From Candidatus Gastranaerophilales bacterium (GTDB lineage Bacteria; Cyanobacteriota; Vampirovibrionia; Gastranaerophilales; Gastranaerophilaceae), in contig CALUWH010000007.1 in assembly GCA_944324435.1 (NCBI GenBank), positions 1-64,000 on the forward strand: a stretch of 64,000 nt of DNA. Direction: 5' to 3'. The notes beneath the pieces were generated by a model. The model made no database searches, was not told the DNA's origin, and saw nothing but the letters and a program-made list of their open reading frames with translations. The translations under genes were made by a program, and so were the position numbers. Positions 15,790-25,696 of the stretch are shown one piece after another (the first letter of the stretch is position 1; the number at the start of each line of letters is the position of its first letter).

Positions 15790-16206
15790 CTAATAAATTA
15801 TTTGAACTGTAATATTTCTGGAGCGGGATTTGTTATCAAAATCCAGAAGAACAACCTGCTGCCATGTTCCGAGATTTAACAAGCCGTCTTTTAATGCAAT
15901 ATTAACAGAGCTTCCGACAAGAGCCGCACGAACATGGGCATATCCGTTTCCGTCATGCCAGATTTCGTCGTGATGGTATTCCATGCCGGTAGGGGCCATT
16001 CTCTCCAGTGCCTCTTTTAAGTCCTGTATCAAGCCCGATTCATATTCTATTGTAGTTACAGCCGAAGTGCTTCCCTGAACAGATACGCATACTAATGCGT
16101 CTTTTAGAGCGTGCTGATAAACACAATTTTGAACATGTTTTGTAATATCAATTATGTCGTTGTTTCCCAAAGTATTAATTACAAAATTTTCATTGATTAT
16201 CGGCAT
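15790..16206 (-). CDS. YjbQ/UPF0047 family protein
   Basis: A 138-residue protein of the YjbQ/UPF0047 family, a beta-rich trimeric fold. The landmarks GSTSAVTTIEYE, HDEIWHDGNGYAHVRAALVGSS, and GTWQQVVLLDFDNKSRSR are all present. Some members have weak thiamine phosphate synthase activity, but the physiological role is unsettled. It is the last gene of the punA-rqcP-yjbQ run, ten bases after the S4-domain gene. Confidence 0.93.
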   Translation of the reverse strand: MPIINENFVINTLGNNDIIDITKHVQNCVYQHALKDALVCVSVQGSTSAVTTIEYESGLIQDLKEALERMAPTGMEYHHDEIWHDGNGYAHVRAALVGSSVNIALKDGLLNLGTWQQVVLLDFDNKSRSRNITVQIIY

Positions 16207-16216
16207 ATCTTAACCT

Positions 16217-16462
16217 CTATTCTATTACCCTGTATAAAGAAGGTGCCTCTTGTACACTGACGTTTCCTGACGGTACAATAAGAACTTCAACTTTCTCAAC
16301 CCTGTTTGAGTATTCGATTTCTATAATATCTCCTACTTTAAGCGGCTTTGCAGGCTTAGCAGGAGTGCCGTTAACAAGAATCCTGCCCATTTCAGAAACC
16401 GTATTGGCAACTGTTCTGCGTTTGATTAGACGTGATACTTTTAGAAATTTATCGAGCCTCAT
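16217..16462 (-). CDS. rqcP: S4-domain RNA-binding protein (RqcP/YabO-like)
   Basis: An 81-residue S4 protein starting MRLDKFLKVSRLIKRRT, very like RqcP (YabO), which binds 50S-peptidyl-tRNA complexes and helps RqcH add alanine tails during ribosome-associated quality control. The S4 fold spans about residues 1-50, followed by a short beta region with GDIIEIEY. RqcH is not in the window. It overlaps the purine nucleoside phosphorylase stop by four bases (ATGA), a coupled arrangement. An HslR-type heat-shock S4 protein is the alternative. Confidence 0.85.
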   Translation of the reverse strand: MRLDKFLKVSRLIKRRTVANTVSEMGRILVNGTPAKPAKPLKVGDIIEIEYSNRVEKVEVLIVPSGNVSVQEAPSLYRVIE

Positions 16463-17262
16463 ATTCTTTTTATAACCTCTTTGACAAGCGACTTAAATTT
16501 AACCTTTGCATCATCTGCAGCTTTAATAACATCTGCATGTGAAAGCCCTACCGTGCTTACTCCTGCTGCTGAATTACAAATACAGCTTAGACCAATAACT
16601 TTCATTCCTGCCCAAGATGCAACTATTGCCTCAGGAACCGTTGACATTCCGACTGCATCGGCGCCGATTGTTCTTGCCATTCGAACCTCTGCCGGTGTTT
16701 CATAAGACGGGCCCGTAAGTGCCATATACACACCCTTTTGGAGTTCTATACCCAAGTCCTCACCGGCCTTTTGTACCAGCGAGACATATTCGGGTGTATA
16801 AACTTCGCTCATATCAGGGAAGCGTTCGCCCATTGTATCATCATTTAAACCTATTAACGGATTTACTCCCATAAAATTTATATGGTCAGTAATTATCATC
16901 AAGTCAGACGGTTTAAAATCAGCGTTAACTCCTCCGGCTGCGTTTGTTACAATAAGAGTTTCAACCCCGAGCTTTTTCATAACCTTTATTGGGAAAACAA
17001 CTTTCTGTATAGAATGCCCTTCGTAAAAATGGAATCTTCCCTGCATCATAACAACCTTTTTGTTGTTAATTTCTGCAAAAACAAGTCTTCCTTTGTGTCC
17101 TGAAACTGTCGATGCCTCAAAGCCCGGAATTTCAGAATAAGAAAGCGCCTGCTGACAGTATTCATCAGCTAATTCACCTAAGCCTGAGCCTAAAATTATC
17201 CCGATTTCAGGCTTAAAATTGTTTGTACACTTATTTATATATTCAACCGCACTATTAAGCAT
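16459..17262 (-). CDS. punA: Purine nucleoside phosphorylase
   Basis: Cleaves purine nucleosides with phosphate to give the free base and ribose 1-phosphate. The trimeric-class motifs are visible: GSGLGELA at residues 25-32, SGHKGRLVFAE, MQGRFHFYEGH, TNAAGGVN and DHINFMGVNPL, GPSYETPAEVRM, and MSTVPEAIVA. The length of 267 is normal. The start has GGAGA upstream. It leads the punA-rqcP-yjbQ operon. Confidence 0.96.
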   Translation of the reverse strand: MLNSAVEYINKCTNNFKPEIGIILGSGLGELADEYCQQALSYSEIPGFEASTVSGHKGRLVFAEINNKKVVMMQGRFHFYEGHSIQKVVFPIKVMKKLGVETLIVTNAAGGVNADFKPSDLMIITDHINFMGVNPLIGLNDDTMGERFPDMSEVYTPEYVSLVQKAGEDLGIELQKGVYMALTGPSYETPAEVRMARTIGADAVGMSTVPEAIVASWAGMKVIGLSCICNSAAGVSTVGLSHADVIKAADDAKVKFKSLVKEVIKRI

Positions 17263-17342
17263 TATATAAATCTCCTACTCCTTTGGGTATTTTATAACAA
17301 ACACGCCTCAGATACAGTAATAATTATATAATATTTACAAAA

Positions 17343-18212
17343 CTATACAGCGTGGTATGAACCGATTACATAAAACATTTTTGCAATCGGCATTATTTCT
17401 TTAAAAGCGTCTTCAATTTTTGTATCCAGAATATGTCCTTCAAAATCTATATAGAATACATATTCTCCAAGCTCTTTTTTAGAAGGTCTTGAATCTATGT
17501 AGGACATATTAATATCGTGGTTTTCAAGTATTGTTAAAATTTTATTCAAAGCTCCTGCCTTGTTTTCGGTAGAAAACGTAATACTTGTTTTATCGTGTCC
17601 TGTCTGGGGTGAGAGGAATTTCCCGAGCAGAATAAACCTTGTTTTATTGTTCGCCTCGTCATTTATTGTGGTCTCGATTATCGGAACATTGTACATCTTG
17701 GCGCAATCTATACTTCCGATAGCTGCAACAGATTTATCCTCTTCTGTCAGTGAACGTATTGCAGCCGATGTAGAAAGAGTTGCCTCTTCTATAAGAGAGT
17801 CCGGGAAATTATCATGAATATACTTTTTGCACTGCGCCAAAGCCTGAGGGTGGGAGCGAATAACCTTTATTTCAGATTTTTTATCGGCATATCCGATAAG
17901 AGCGTGTTCTATATCCATAGTAGTTTCAGCAAGAATTTTATATCCTTCTTTTTTCAAAGAAGCCAGATTGTCTAATGTCTCTCTGACAATACCCTCTATT
18001 GAATTTTCTATCGGAATTACAGCGGCTATATCCTCGGAGTTCTCGTCTTTTAGAGCCTTAATAACGCCTGATATAGATTTCAAATTTGTGCTTACGCAAT
18101 TTAAGCCAAAGGCTTCTATGAATTTATTCTTTGCAAAATCACTGTATGAGCCTTTAGGCCCTAAAAACAATAATTTCCTTATTCTTGATGTATCTAAAAT
18201 TTCCAAATCCAT
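17343..18212 (-). CDS. pheA: Prephenate dehydratase
   Basis: Converts prephenate to phenylpyruvate in phenylalanine synthesis. The catalytic PDT domain (about residues 14-195) starts with FLGPKGSYSDFA and includes PIENSIEGIVRETLDNL and the essential Thr191-Arg192-Phe193. A C-terminal ACT domain (about 205-285) with SYIDSRPSKKELGEYVFYID would bind phenylalanine for feedback inhibition. No chorismate mutase domain is fused. It follows the TPR gene by five bases. Confidence 0.96.
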   Translation of the reverse strand: MDLEILDTSRIRKLLFLGPKGSYSDFAKNKFIEAFGLNCVSTNLKSISGVIKALKDENSEDIAAVIPIENSIEGIVRETLDNLASLKKEGYKILAETTMDIEHALIGYADKKSEIKVIRSHPQALAQCKKYIHDNFPDSLIEEATLSTSAAIRSLTEEDKSVAAIGSIDCAKMYNVPIIETTINDEANNKTRFILLGKFLSPQTGHDKTSITFSTENKAGALNKILTILENHDINMSYIDSRPSKKELGEYVFYIDFEGHILDTKIEDAFKEIMPIAKMFYVIGSYHAV

Positions 18213-18217
18213 ATTCT

Positions 18218-18943
18218 CTAATTCCTATCAGATGAAAAATCTCTTTGTAAAACATTGTTAATACGTGTTGTTGCCTTATCAATATCACCGGTTTTATAAT
18301 AAAGTCTTGCAAGCAAAACTTCTCTGGAAGAAGACGGGCTGAGGTTATAAGCTTTTTGAGCATAAGATAAGGCAGAGCCGTATCTTTTTACAATAGCATA
18401 AACATTTGCGATTTCTTCGTAGCATCTTGCCTGAATATTTGTATCAGTAGATGAAGATAGAATTTTTTTGTACTCTTCAAGAGCTTTAACATATTGTTTC
18501 TGATCTTTATATTTTTTTGCACTCGCAAACGAAAGTTCCGTTTGCTCCTCAGGCGTTAATATTGTTTGAGAAGCTTGCTCCGGCGCAATAGGTTCACCGG
18601 AATCTGATAGAGGCTCCAGGGCTTCCGTAGGCTCAGGCATTTTTTGCGGCGTCTTAATTTTTGTCACTGGTTCGTCTAATTCCGGTGCCTCGTCTTGGAC
18701 ATTTAGAGTAACGTTCAGCCCTTCATCTTTGGGACTTTGCTCAACTTGCTCTTCCGAATTATCTTGAACCTGCTTACGAGGCTTATTTATCTCATCAATA
18801 TCCGCATGCTTAACCATACTTTTATTTGATTCAGAATCAGGAAGATATTCAAATGCTTTGGCTACCACGATAAAAAAGACAACGCAAATTACAACCAGTA
18901 AAATTAAAAACTTTTTGGAATTAGAATAAATCTCTTTGTTCAT
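18218..18943 (-). CDS. Membrane-anchored TPR protein
   Basis: A 241-residue protein with one N-terminal membrane helix (about residues 10-30), a Pro/Glu-rich low-complexity linker (about 40-125) and a C-terminal set of tetratricopeptide helices (AKKYKDQKQYVKALEEYKK, IANVYAIVKRYGSALSYAQKAYNL). The orientation suggests the TPR part is periplasmic. TPR domains bind proteins; the partner is unknown. GGAGGT precedes the ATG. Confidence 0.8.
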   Translation of the reverse strand: MNKEIYSNSKKFLILLVVICVVFFIVVAKAFEYLPDSESNKSMVKHADIDEINKPRKQVQDNSEEQVEQSPKDEGLNVTLNVQDEAPELDEPVTKIKTPQKMPEPTEALEPLSDSGEPIAPEQASQTILTPEEQTELSFASAKKYKDQKQYVKALEEYKKILSSSTDTNIQARCYEEIANVYAIVKRYGSALSYAQKAYNLSPSSSREVLLARLYYKTGDIDKATTRINNVLQRDFSSDRN

Positions 18944-19708
18944 TTATTTTTCAACCTCCTGATTCTTTTTACTATTTAATTCTACACCAAAAGCAAACAT
19001 TGCAAAATCATATTTAACCGGATCCTCAGGGCAGAATTCTTTTAATTTGTTTGTAAGCTCAAGCACGGCTTTAAAATCATTACTTTTTCTGGTAAGCAGC
19101 CCCATATTTCTTGACACTCGTCCGACATGAACGTCAAGAGGAATCAACAAGTCTTTAGGCTCCATAAACTTCCAAATACCCAAATCCACAACAGAACGTC
19201 TTACCATCCATCTTAGAAACATGTTCATACGCTTCATTGCGCCGCCGTTCTGCGGATTTGGAATCATGTGGTAAAACCCTTGGCCTGCGAATTTTGGGGC
19301 TAGTGAATAAAAATAATCTACAACCGTCTGCAAAAAATTATCCTGAGAAAAACCGTAAGCAAAAAGCTCCTCCAGCCCTTTTGCTTCTTTATATAATTTA
19401 TTAAGAATCTCAAACACAGGGATAATATCACTGTCCTTAGAAAAGCGGTATTCAAAGCCTTTGAGATTAGAAAAGTCACCATTCTTAACATAGTTTGTAA
19501 TATCATTATCAGCTTTCAGAAATAATTCATCAAGTTTTTTGATAAACATTTTTCTGTTTCCGTAAGCGAATAATGATGCAATAAACCCACCAAGTTCCGC
19601 ATCTTCTTTTTTCTTAAATCTATGAATAAATTGAACAGGGTCATCCTTAATAAAGTCTTCTGTCTCGTATTTTTGAGCCAAACGATCTAATTCTTCTTTT
19701 GTAATCAT
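18944..19708 (-). CDS. TIGR02757 family protein
   Basis: A 254-residue protein matching the uncharacterised TIGR02757 family, recognised by FIASLFAYGNRKMFIKKLDEL, FYHMIPNPQNGGAMKRMNMFLRWMVR and LIPLDVHVGRVSRNMGLL. The helical layout with a late DVHVGR motif recalls the helix-hairpin-helix DNA glycosylase fold, but the biochemical role is unproven. It overlaps the tadA stop by four bases (ATGA). Confidence 0.85.
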   Translation of the reverse strand: MITKEELDRLAQKYETEDFIKDDPVQFIHRFKKKEDAELGGFIASLFAYGNRKMFIKKLDELFLKADNDITNYVKNGDFSNLKGFEYRFSKDSDIIPVFEILNKLYKEAKGLEELFAYGFSQDNFLQTVVDYFYSLAPKFAGQGFYHMIPNPQNGGAMKRMNMFLRWMVRRSVVDLGIWKFMEPKDLLIPLDVHVGRVSRNMGLLTRKSNDFKAVLELTNKLKEFCPEDPVKYDFAMFAFGVELNSKKNQEVEK

Positions 19709-20121
19709 CTTAAAGCCTTAAAAAACTCTTCTAATATTTTATTACACTTATCTTCCTGTATTCCACCATACACTTTAATTTTTGAATTTGCAAGTTTTTG
19801 TAACTGCAGCACTGATTCTAAGGCGCCGTACTGGGTATTATATGCCCCAAAATAAACAGCACTGATTCCGGATTGAATAATTGCCCACGCACACATCGGG
19901 CAAGGCTCAAGCGTAACATACATTTCACACCCGTTAAGCCGTGAAGTTTTCAATTTATCCTGCGCCTGTTTTATTGCGAGAATCTCTGCATGCGCTGTTA
20001 TATCATTATTGGCCTCTCTTAGGTTGGAAGCAGATGCAACAATCTTACCATCTTTTTTTATAACACACCCCACGGGTACGTCAATCTTACATTTTAATGC
20101 CTGCTCAATTGCGTTTTGCAT
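19705..20121 (-). CDS. tadA: tRNA adenosine(34) deaminase
   Basis: Deaminates A34 of tRNA-Arg to inosine. The frame is open to 20181, but the ATG at 20121 has AGAGGT just upstream and gives a normal 138-residue protein, so it is preferred. Zinc-site residues are His44, Cys74 and Cys77, and the proton shuttle is Glu46 (THAE-type motif TAHAE and PCPMC). A broader nucleoside deaminase such as guanine deaminase is possible, but the C-terminus (YNTQYGALES) fits the TadA group. Confidence 0.9.
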   Translation of the reverse strand: MQNAIEQALKCKIDVPVGCVIKKDGKIVASASNLREANNDITAHAEILAIKQAQDKLKTSRLNGCEMYVTLEPCPMCAWAIIQSGISAVYFGAYNTQYGALESVLQLQKLANSKIKVYGGIQEDKCNKILEEFFKALR

Positions 20122-20273
20122 AAAAACCTCTAAATTGTGTAGTCGACGATTTACACATACAGCGTCAGATACATTGTACATTGGTGTTAATTATAGTTCA
20201 AGAAGTAAATATATTGAGCCGATAGGTTAGAGTATAAGGTTATAAAAATTGCAGAGCATGAATGAAGCAGGCT

Positions 20274-22301
20274 TTATTCTGAAAGTGCGTGAATAACTTG
20301 TTCATCACTAACACCTTTGTAATTTATTTTTGCTGAGGTTATAGGCTGTCTGTAATCATATTTGTTAATTGATCTGGATTCAACAATAACAGACGGCGGA
20401 AGAATCGACCATTTATATAAAGCTGTAGACATCCTCCTAAAAAATTTGTCAATCCAATTCGTTTTTTGTTCAGTTGATATCGAATTATGCTTTTCGTACA
20501 CGAATTTCGTCTTGATTAAATCCTGATACCCTTCGTTGTTATTTTCTATCCGCCAAATTATTTCATCAAGAAATTCGTAAGGCATAAGAGCATCCTCCGC
20601 AATCAAAGGCTTTCCTGTCTTAGGGTCAATTGCGAGTTCTGCACCGGGTTTTTTCAGAATAATAGCCTCAGGTATAGCATTTTTAACTTCTCTGTTTGCG
20701 TTCAACCAGCGCGCAAAGGCAAACAGCTTTGTTTTAGGAACATCCGCAATCGGGGCAAACCCTCCTGACATATCTCCGTTAATCGTTGCATACCCCATAT
20801 AAAGTTCTGATTTATCAGAGGTTGCAATCGGAATACAGGATGCAAATTCATTACTTATTCCCCACAAAAACATCGCTCTTGAACGCGCTTGAATATTGTC
20901 CGGCGTAAAGGGATAAATGTTATCGGGCCTGTCAATAAACTTACCGGAGCGGCTGTCCCAATATTTCTTCCACTTTGTCTCAACAGCTTCAAACAATTTA
21001 TCCAAGCATTCTGTTGTTGTATCTACCATAGGTTTAATTGAGGCTTCCGTAAAATTAATCCCCAGATTATGCGCAAGCTCCTCTGCGTCAGAGCGGCTTT
21101 CTTGACTCGTAATCTTTGAGGGCATGGAAATTCCAAAAACATTTTCTTTTCCTATTGCATCTGCAAGAAGTACCGCGCAAACTGTTGAATCTAAGCCTCC
21201 GGAAAGACCCAGCACGGCGCGTTTAAATCCGCATTTTCTAAAATAGTCTCTTATTCCTTGAATAATCGTTTTATATGTACGCTCCAAGTCGGATTCGTAT
21301 TCAAGTGTAAATACCTTTTGTTCGGTAAGTGATTTATCAAGCCCCTTTGTAAGAGGATAAATCTTTCCGATATTTTTTGAAGGATTTACAATAAGAAATT
21401 GTTCTTCAAAAGACTTTGCTCTTGCAATAAGCTCTCCTTGAGAGTTAAAAACTCTGCTTGAGCCGTCAAAAGAGCTGTTATCAATAGCCCCGACCTGGTT
21501 TACATATACTATCGGAGTTTTATATTTGTTTGCAATAAAGGAAAGCATATTATGTTTAAGCTGCTCTTTTTTTGCTCTGGTAGGAGATGCCGAACAATTG
21601 ATAAAGATTTCAGGCCTTTCTTGTGCAAGCTCTTCTATGGGATCTTTTTCATAAAGATGTTTATCAAAAAATTCTTTGTTATTCCAGCAGTCCTCACATA
21701 TTGAAATGCCGTATTTTCCAAAGAGTTTTGAGCCGGCTTTGACAGACTCCTTATCAAATTTACCGAGTGTTTCTGCAGGCTGCACTCCAACCACGGGGGA
21801 GGGTTCTATATATCTGTAATCATTAAACTCAGAATAGTTTGGAAGAAGTGATTTCCTAACTATACCGTTGATTTTTCCGTCTTTTAAAATCGCCACCGAA
21901 TTATAATACTTTTTACCTTCCGCATCTTTTTTTCTGGGTTCAACAAACCCGACCAGCGCGGTTGTTCCTACAGTAATCTTGGCAAGCCCTTTAAGCCATT
22001 TAACGTTTTCCTCAACAATTACCGGATGTCTGTCAATCGTGTCTTCTATAGGGTACCCCATTAGAGCAAGCTCTGGGAAAATAACCATATCCAGCCCTAT
22101 TTTGCAGGCATATTTTATATATTTTGCAATCTTTTTGGCGTTGTATTCAATATTCCCTGCAATCGGATTAATTTGCGCCATCCCGATAAATCCGCCGCCT
22201 GCAACGATTTTTTTTATTCCTTCTACAATATTTTGCGGAACATCTTCTCCGTGCGAAAAACGTTTATCCGCTATTTCCGAAAGGGTATACAAATTATCCA
22301 T
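20274..22301 (-). CDS. nadE: Glutamine-dependent NAD+ synthetase
   Basis: A two-domain NAD+ synthetase of 675 residues that converts deamido-NAD to NAD using ammonia from glutamine. The N-terminal nitrilase-like glutaminase (about residues 35-310) has FPELALMGYP, the Lys region, and the nucleophile in GISICEDCWN. The C-terminal synthetase has the ATP pyrophosphatase loop SGGLDS at residues 367-372 and SDKSELYMGY. It starts two bases after the cca stop, with GGAGAAAG inside the end of cca. Confidence 0.96.
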   Translation of the reverse strand: MDNLYTLSEIADKRFSHGEDVPQNIVEGIKKIVAGGGFIGMAQINPIAGNIEYNAKKIAKYIKYACKIGLDMVIFPELALMGYPIEDTIDRHPVIVEENVKWLKGLAKITVGTTALVGFVEPRKKDAEGKKYYNSVAILKDGKINGIVRKSLLPNYSEFNDYRYIEPSPVVGVQPAETLGKFDKESVKAGSKLFGKYGISICEDCWNNKEFFDKHLYEKDPIEELAQERPEIFINCSASPTRAKKEQLKHNMLSFIANKYKTPIVYVNQVGAIDNSSFDGSSRVFNSQGELIARAKSFEEQFLIVNPSKNIGKIYPLTKGLDKSLTEQKVFTLEYESDLERTYKTIIQGIRDYFRKCGFKRAVLGLSGGLDSTVCAVLLADAIGKENVFGISMPSKITSQESRSDAEELAHNLGINFTEASIKPMVDTTTECLDKLFEAVETKWKKYWDSRSGKFIDRPDNIYPFTPDNIQARSRAMFLWGISNEFASCIPIATSDKSELYMGYATINGDMSGGFAPIADVPKTKLFAFARWLNANREVKNAIPEAIILKKPGAELAIDPKTGKPLIAEDALMPYEFLDEIIWRIENNNEGYQDLIKTKFVYEKHNSISTEQKTNWIDKFFRRMSTALYKWSILPPSVIVESRSINKYDYRQPITSAKINYKGVSDEQVIHALSE

Positions 22302-22303
22302 AA

Positions 22304-23683
22304 TTATAGTCTTTCTCCAATGTTTGCTTTATTTTTTATAAAAACTTCCGCTTCTTCAATATTGGTAACATCTCCATTCAGCTGCGCTTCTTTGAGCGCT
22401 TCTATTATTTTCCCCAACTGTGGAGTTGGTTTTAACCCTGTTAACTCCATAATTTCTTTTCCGTCAAGAAGTTTGGGAAGTGGTTTTAAAGTATCTTTTT
22501 TCTCCAGATAGAATTTCAACAGCCTGTCAAGTCCGCGCATGTTGTTTTCAATCATCTCTTCGGTTACGTCAACCCCACGCGCAGAAAGCCGGTCTGCTTT
22601 GGCAAGAATTATATTATCGATTACATTATCTTCCATTTTTCTAATGTATCTCATCATAATCTTGTCGTTCAAATCCGGAGCAGCTATTACATTTGAAGGG
22701 TAAATATGATTTTTTATCATACATGTAATATATTCTATTTGTTTTTTAGAGAATTTCATTTTTTTTAGGAATGGAATTGCAAGCTCTGCTCCGATATCAG
22801 CGTGCTTAATAAACCTGTGCCGGCCGTTTTCTTCAATAGTCCAGCAGGAGAATTTACCTATATCGTGCATAAATCCTGCAAGCTTTAAGTGATTTATTCT
22901 TGGAAAACCTCCGAAATCTACCTTTTGAAGATGTTCTTTTACTTCACCCGTCAGATTTTCATACTGAATTTCTATTTGTCTGACCGTTTCAATTACATGG
23001 TGAAGTAAATCAAGGTGATGGTGTGTATTTGGCGGAACCTGCTTCATTTCTTTTACAAAAGGAAATAATGCTTCAAGTATTCCAAACTCGTTCATTTTAA
23101 GAAGGGTTTCAGCCGCATATTTTCCGCCGAAGAGTTTCATAAGCTCATAGTTAATTCTCTCCGGAGCAGGTTTGAGGATTAAATGTGCGTATTTGCTTAT
23201 TGCGCTTTCAAGCTCTTCTGTCATTCTAAAACCTGTTGTCGAGAAAAATCTGAATCCGCGCAGAAGCCTCAAAGGGTCATCTTCAAAGTTTTTGTCGCTT
23301 ATATGACGCAGAACTTTGTTTTCCAAATCATTAATGCCGCCTGTTGTATCTATAAATTTATCGTTTTTCAAATCATAAGCTATTGCATTAATTGAGAAGT
23401 CGCGTCTTTTCAAATCTTCTTCAATTGTGCTTCCTTCTATTTCCGAAATATCAAGAAAATTAGTCTTGTCAGGCAAAACTACCCTGAATATTTTGTTTAC
23501 CGAATCAAGAGTTATAAAAGTTCCGCCAAACTTATCTGCAATTTTATGTGCAAACTCCTCCGCTCCGCTTATTGCAATATCTCTGTCTACGCTTGTTTTT
23601 CCCGTAAGAAAATCCCGGATGATTCCGCCGACCAGATACCCTTCATTAATTTCTTTTAAGATAAAATCATCCCTGATATTCAT
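22304..23683 (-). CDS. cca: CCA tRNA nucleotidyltransferase with HD domain
   Basis: A class II nucleotidyltransferase of the poly(A) polymerase/CCA-adding family, 459 residues. The head domain has LVGGIIRD (residues 17-24) and the metal aspartates Asp33 and Asp35, followed by RRDFSINAIAYDL and LRGFRFFSTTGF. An HD domain begins at His273-Asp274 (FMHDIGKFS). Whether it adds the whole CCA end or only part cannot be told here. It overlaps rsmE by 17 bases. Confidence 0.92.
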   Translation of the reverse strand: MNIRDDFILKEINEGYLVGGIIRDFLTGKTSVDRDIAISGAEEFAHKIADKFGGTFITLDSVNKIFRVVLPDKTNFLDISEIEGSTIEEDLKRRDFSINAIAYDLKNDKFIDTTGGINDLENKVLRHISDKNFEDDPLRLLRGFRFFSTTGFRMTEELESAISKYAHLILKPAPERINYELMKLFGGKYAAETLLKMNEFGILEALFPFVKEMKQVPPNTHHHLDLLHHVIETVRQIEIQYENLTGEVKEHLQKVDFGGFPRINHLKLAGFMHDIGKFSCWTIEENGRHRFIKHADIGAELAIPFLKKMKFSKKQIEYITCMIKNHIYPSNVIAAPDLNDKIMMRYIRKMEDNVIDNIILAKADRLSARGVDVTEEMIENNMRGLDRLLKFYLEKKDTLKPLPKLLDGKEIMELTGLKPTPQLGKIIEALKEAQLNGDVTNIEEAEVFIKNKANIGERL

Positions 23684-24386
23684 AGATAATATCTCCTAAA
23701 GCAACTATTACGGCCGTTTCTGCCTTGAGTATCAAATCTCCTAGCGTAATCAGCGGTAATCCTTTTTCTTTAAAATAATCAAATTCCCTCTGTGAAAATC
23801 CGCCTTCCGGGCCGATGATTACAAGGACTTTTTCTCCCTTGTGTATAGGGTTTTCTTTGAGGTAAGCTTTGAGGCTTTTCTCGGTTGAGCGTTCTGCAAA
23901 AACTATAATCTTATCAAAGTCCTGTTTTAAAACATCCTCAATAGTTGTTAAGTTATAACATATCGGGATTTTCGCCCTTTCGCATTGCTTGGAAGCCTCA
24001 TACATAACTCGCTGCCATTTTGGCTGTTTATCAACTTTTAATGCGCAGTTGTCTGTTTTAACAGGATAAACCGCTCTTATTCCAAGTTCTGTGGCTTTTT
24101 CCATTATAGTAAGCTGCGCATCGCTTCTCAAAGGGCTTTGTGCCAGATATAAATCAAATTCCAGGTCTCTTTTGGAAGGGTAGCTGTTTTTAATCTCACA
24201 TACTATTTCTTTAGAATTGATATTTTCAATAACTGTTTCATACTGTATCTGTTTTTCGTCAATTAACAGTAGCTTTTCTCCTGCTCTTACGCGCAGCGAA
24301 CGTGCAATATGGCGGTAGTTTTCCTCGTCGGATATTATAATCTTATTATTGTTAATATTTTTTGAATCTACAAAGAAGTGCGGCAT
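23667..24386 (-). CDS. rsmE: 16S rRNA (uracil-1498-N3)-methyltransferase
   Basis: A SPOUT-fold methyltransferase of 239 residues that methylates U1498 of 16S rRNA. The N-terminal PUA-like part (HIARSLRVRAGEKLLL) is followed by the SPOUT domain with KATELGIRAVYPV, SKQCERAKIP and the knotted cofactor loop VIIGPEGGFSQREFDYF, ending LGDLILKAETAVIVAL. It overlaps both neighbours (19 and 17 bases) in the MATE-rsmE-cca-nadE run. Confidence 0.95.
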   Translation of the reverse strand: MPHFFVDSKNINNNKIIISDEENYRHIARSLRVRAGEKLLLIDEKQIQYETVIENINSKEIVCEIKNSYPSKRDLEFDLYLAQSPLRSDAQLTIMEKATELGIRAVYPVKTDNCALKVDKQPKWQRVMYEASKQCERAKIPICYNLTTIEDVLKQDFDKIIVFAERSTEKSLKAYLKENPIHKGEKVLVIIGPEGGFSQREFDYFKEKGLPLITLGDLILKAETAVIVALGDIIYEYQG

Positions 24387-25696
24387 GATACCTCTCTATA
24401 CTCACCTGTAAATTTTTTGAAAAGACTTACTGACATTATTGTACATAATATTATAGCTGAAATACCGAGACTGTACCAGAAACCAAGCAGATTTAGCTTA
24501 AAATGGAATGCAAATACGCACCCGAGAGGTATTGATACCAGCCAGTATGCAATAAAATTAGAAATCATAACAATTCCTGTTTGTTTAATTCCTTTAAAAA
24601 TCCCTGCTAATGCAACCTGCAGACCGTCAAATATTTGGAAGAAGCAGAGTACATAAACAACCGGAATACTTACGTTGATTAATTCCGGATCTCGTGTGAA
24701 TAATTTTAGAAGGCTTACAGGAAAAGTCCCGACAACAATAGCTGAACAGGTCATGAATGCAACACAAAGTGCGATACCTGTATAAGCATAAGTTTTTAAT
24801 GATTTATAGTATTTGGCTCCGTTTGCAAATCCTACCTTAACAGCAGTTGCATTAGATATTGCAAGCGGAACCATAAAAGATACGCTTGTCATTGTGCAGA
24901 CAATGTTTTGAGCAGCGGCATAGATGCCCGAAATCCTTCCCATAATAATAGTTATTGCATTAAATCCGATAAATTCAATCATAACCGCAAGCGAGGAAGG
25001 TACACCTACTCTTATTAAATCCCTGTAGTAATTCTTATCCTTATGATGTTTTATCCGAACTTTTTTAAAACAATAGAAAAACAGTACAAATCCCATAATA
25101 TATCTTGTAATTAAACTTGCAATTGCAAGCCCTGCAGCTCCCATTTCGGGAATCGGCCCGAAGCCGAAGCAAAAAATTATGTTCAGAAATAAATTAACAA
25201 AAATACAGATTACTGTTAAAATATTGGGAAATACAACAATTTCAAAAGCCTGTAAAAACTCCTTTGTCATTGTATGCAAATACGCTCCGAAAGTAGAAAA
25301 TGCTGTTATCCAGAAATAGGCCTTAATCATAGGGACAAGTTTTGCTTCGAATCCGAATTTATCAATCAAAGGTATAAAAAGTGCAATAACAATTGACATA
25401 ATAATAGATAGAGCAGAAGCAAACTTGAGAGATGGGTAGAAATATTTTTCGGCTTCTTTTCCGGCACCTCTGTAGTTGGAAAGAATCGGAGAAATGCTGC
25501 CTAAGATTCCTATTCCGAATATCATAATACAATTAATTATAGCAGTTGCGATGCTGACAGCCGCAAGTGTATCAGTAGAGTGCCTGCCTGCTACAATGAC
25601 ATCGCCGACACCTATCAGGATAAAGCCCAGATTTCCCAATATTATAGGGCCTGCGATATTAGTAATATCTTTTATATAAAAACTTCTGACTAGCAT
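24368..25696 (-). CDS. MATE family efflux transporter
   Basis: A polytopic membrane protein of 442 residues with about twelve hydrophobic segments arranged as two similar halves. The pattern fits the MATE multidrug/Na(H) antiporter family (IILGNLGFILIGVGDVIVAGRHSTDTLAAVSIA at the start). Substrates are unknown. It is the first gene of the run through nadE. No obvious Shine-Dalgarno is seen at the ATG. Confidence 0.88.
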   Translation of the reverse strand: MLVRSFYIKDITNIAGPIILGNLGFILIGVGDVIVAGRHSTDTLAAVSIATAIINCIMIFGIGILGSISPILSNYRGAGKEAEKYFYPSLKFASALSIIMSIVIALFIPLIDKFGFEAKLVPMIKAYFWITAFSTFGAYLHTMTKEFLQAFEIVVFPNILTVICIFVNLFLNIIFCFGFGPIPEMGAAGLAIASLITRYIMGFVLFFYCFKKVRIKHHKDKNYYRDLIRVGVPSSLAVMIEFIGFNAITIIMGRISGIYAAAQNIVCTMTSVSFMVPLAISNATAVKVGFANGAKYYKSLKTYAYTGIALCVAFMTCSAIVVGTFPVSLLKLFTRDPELINVSIPVVYVLCFFQIFDGLQVALAGIFKGIKQTGIVMISNFIAYWLVSIPLGCVFAFHFKLNLLGFWYSLGISAIILCTIMSVSLFKKFTGEYREVSCRTSL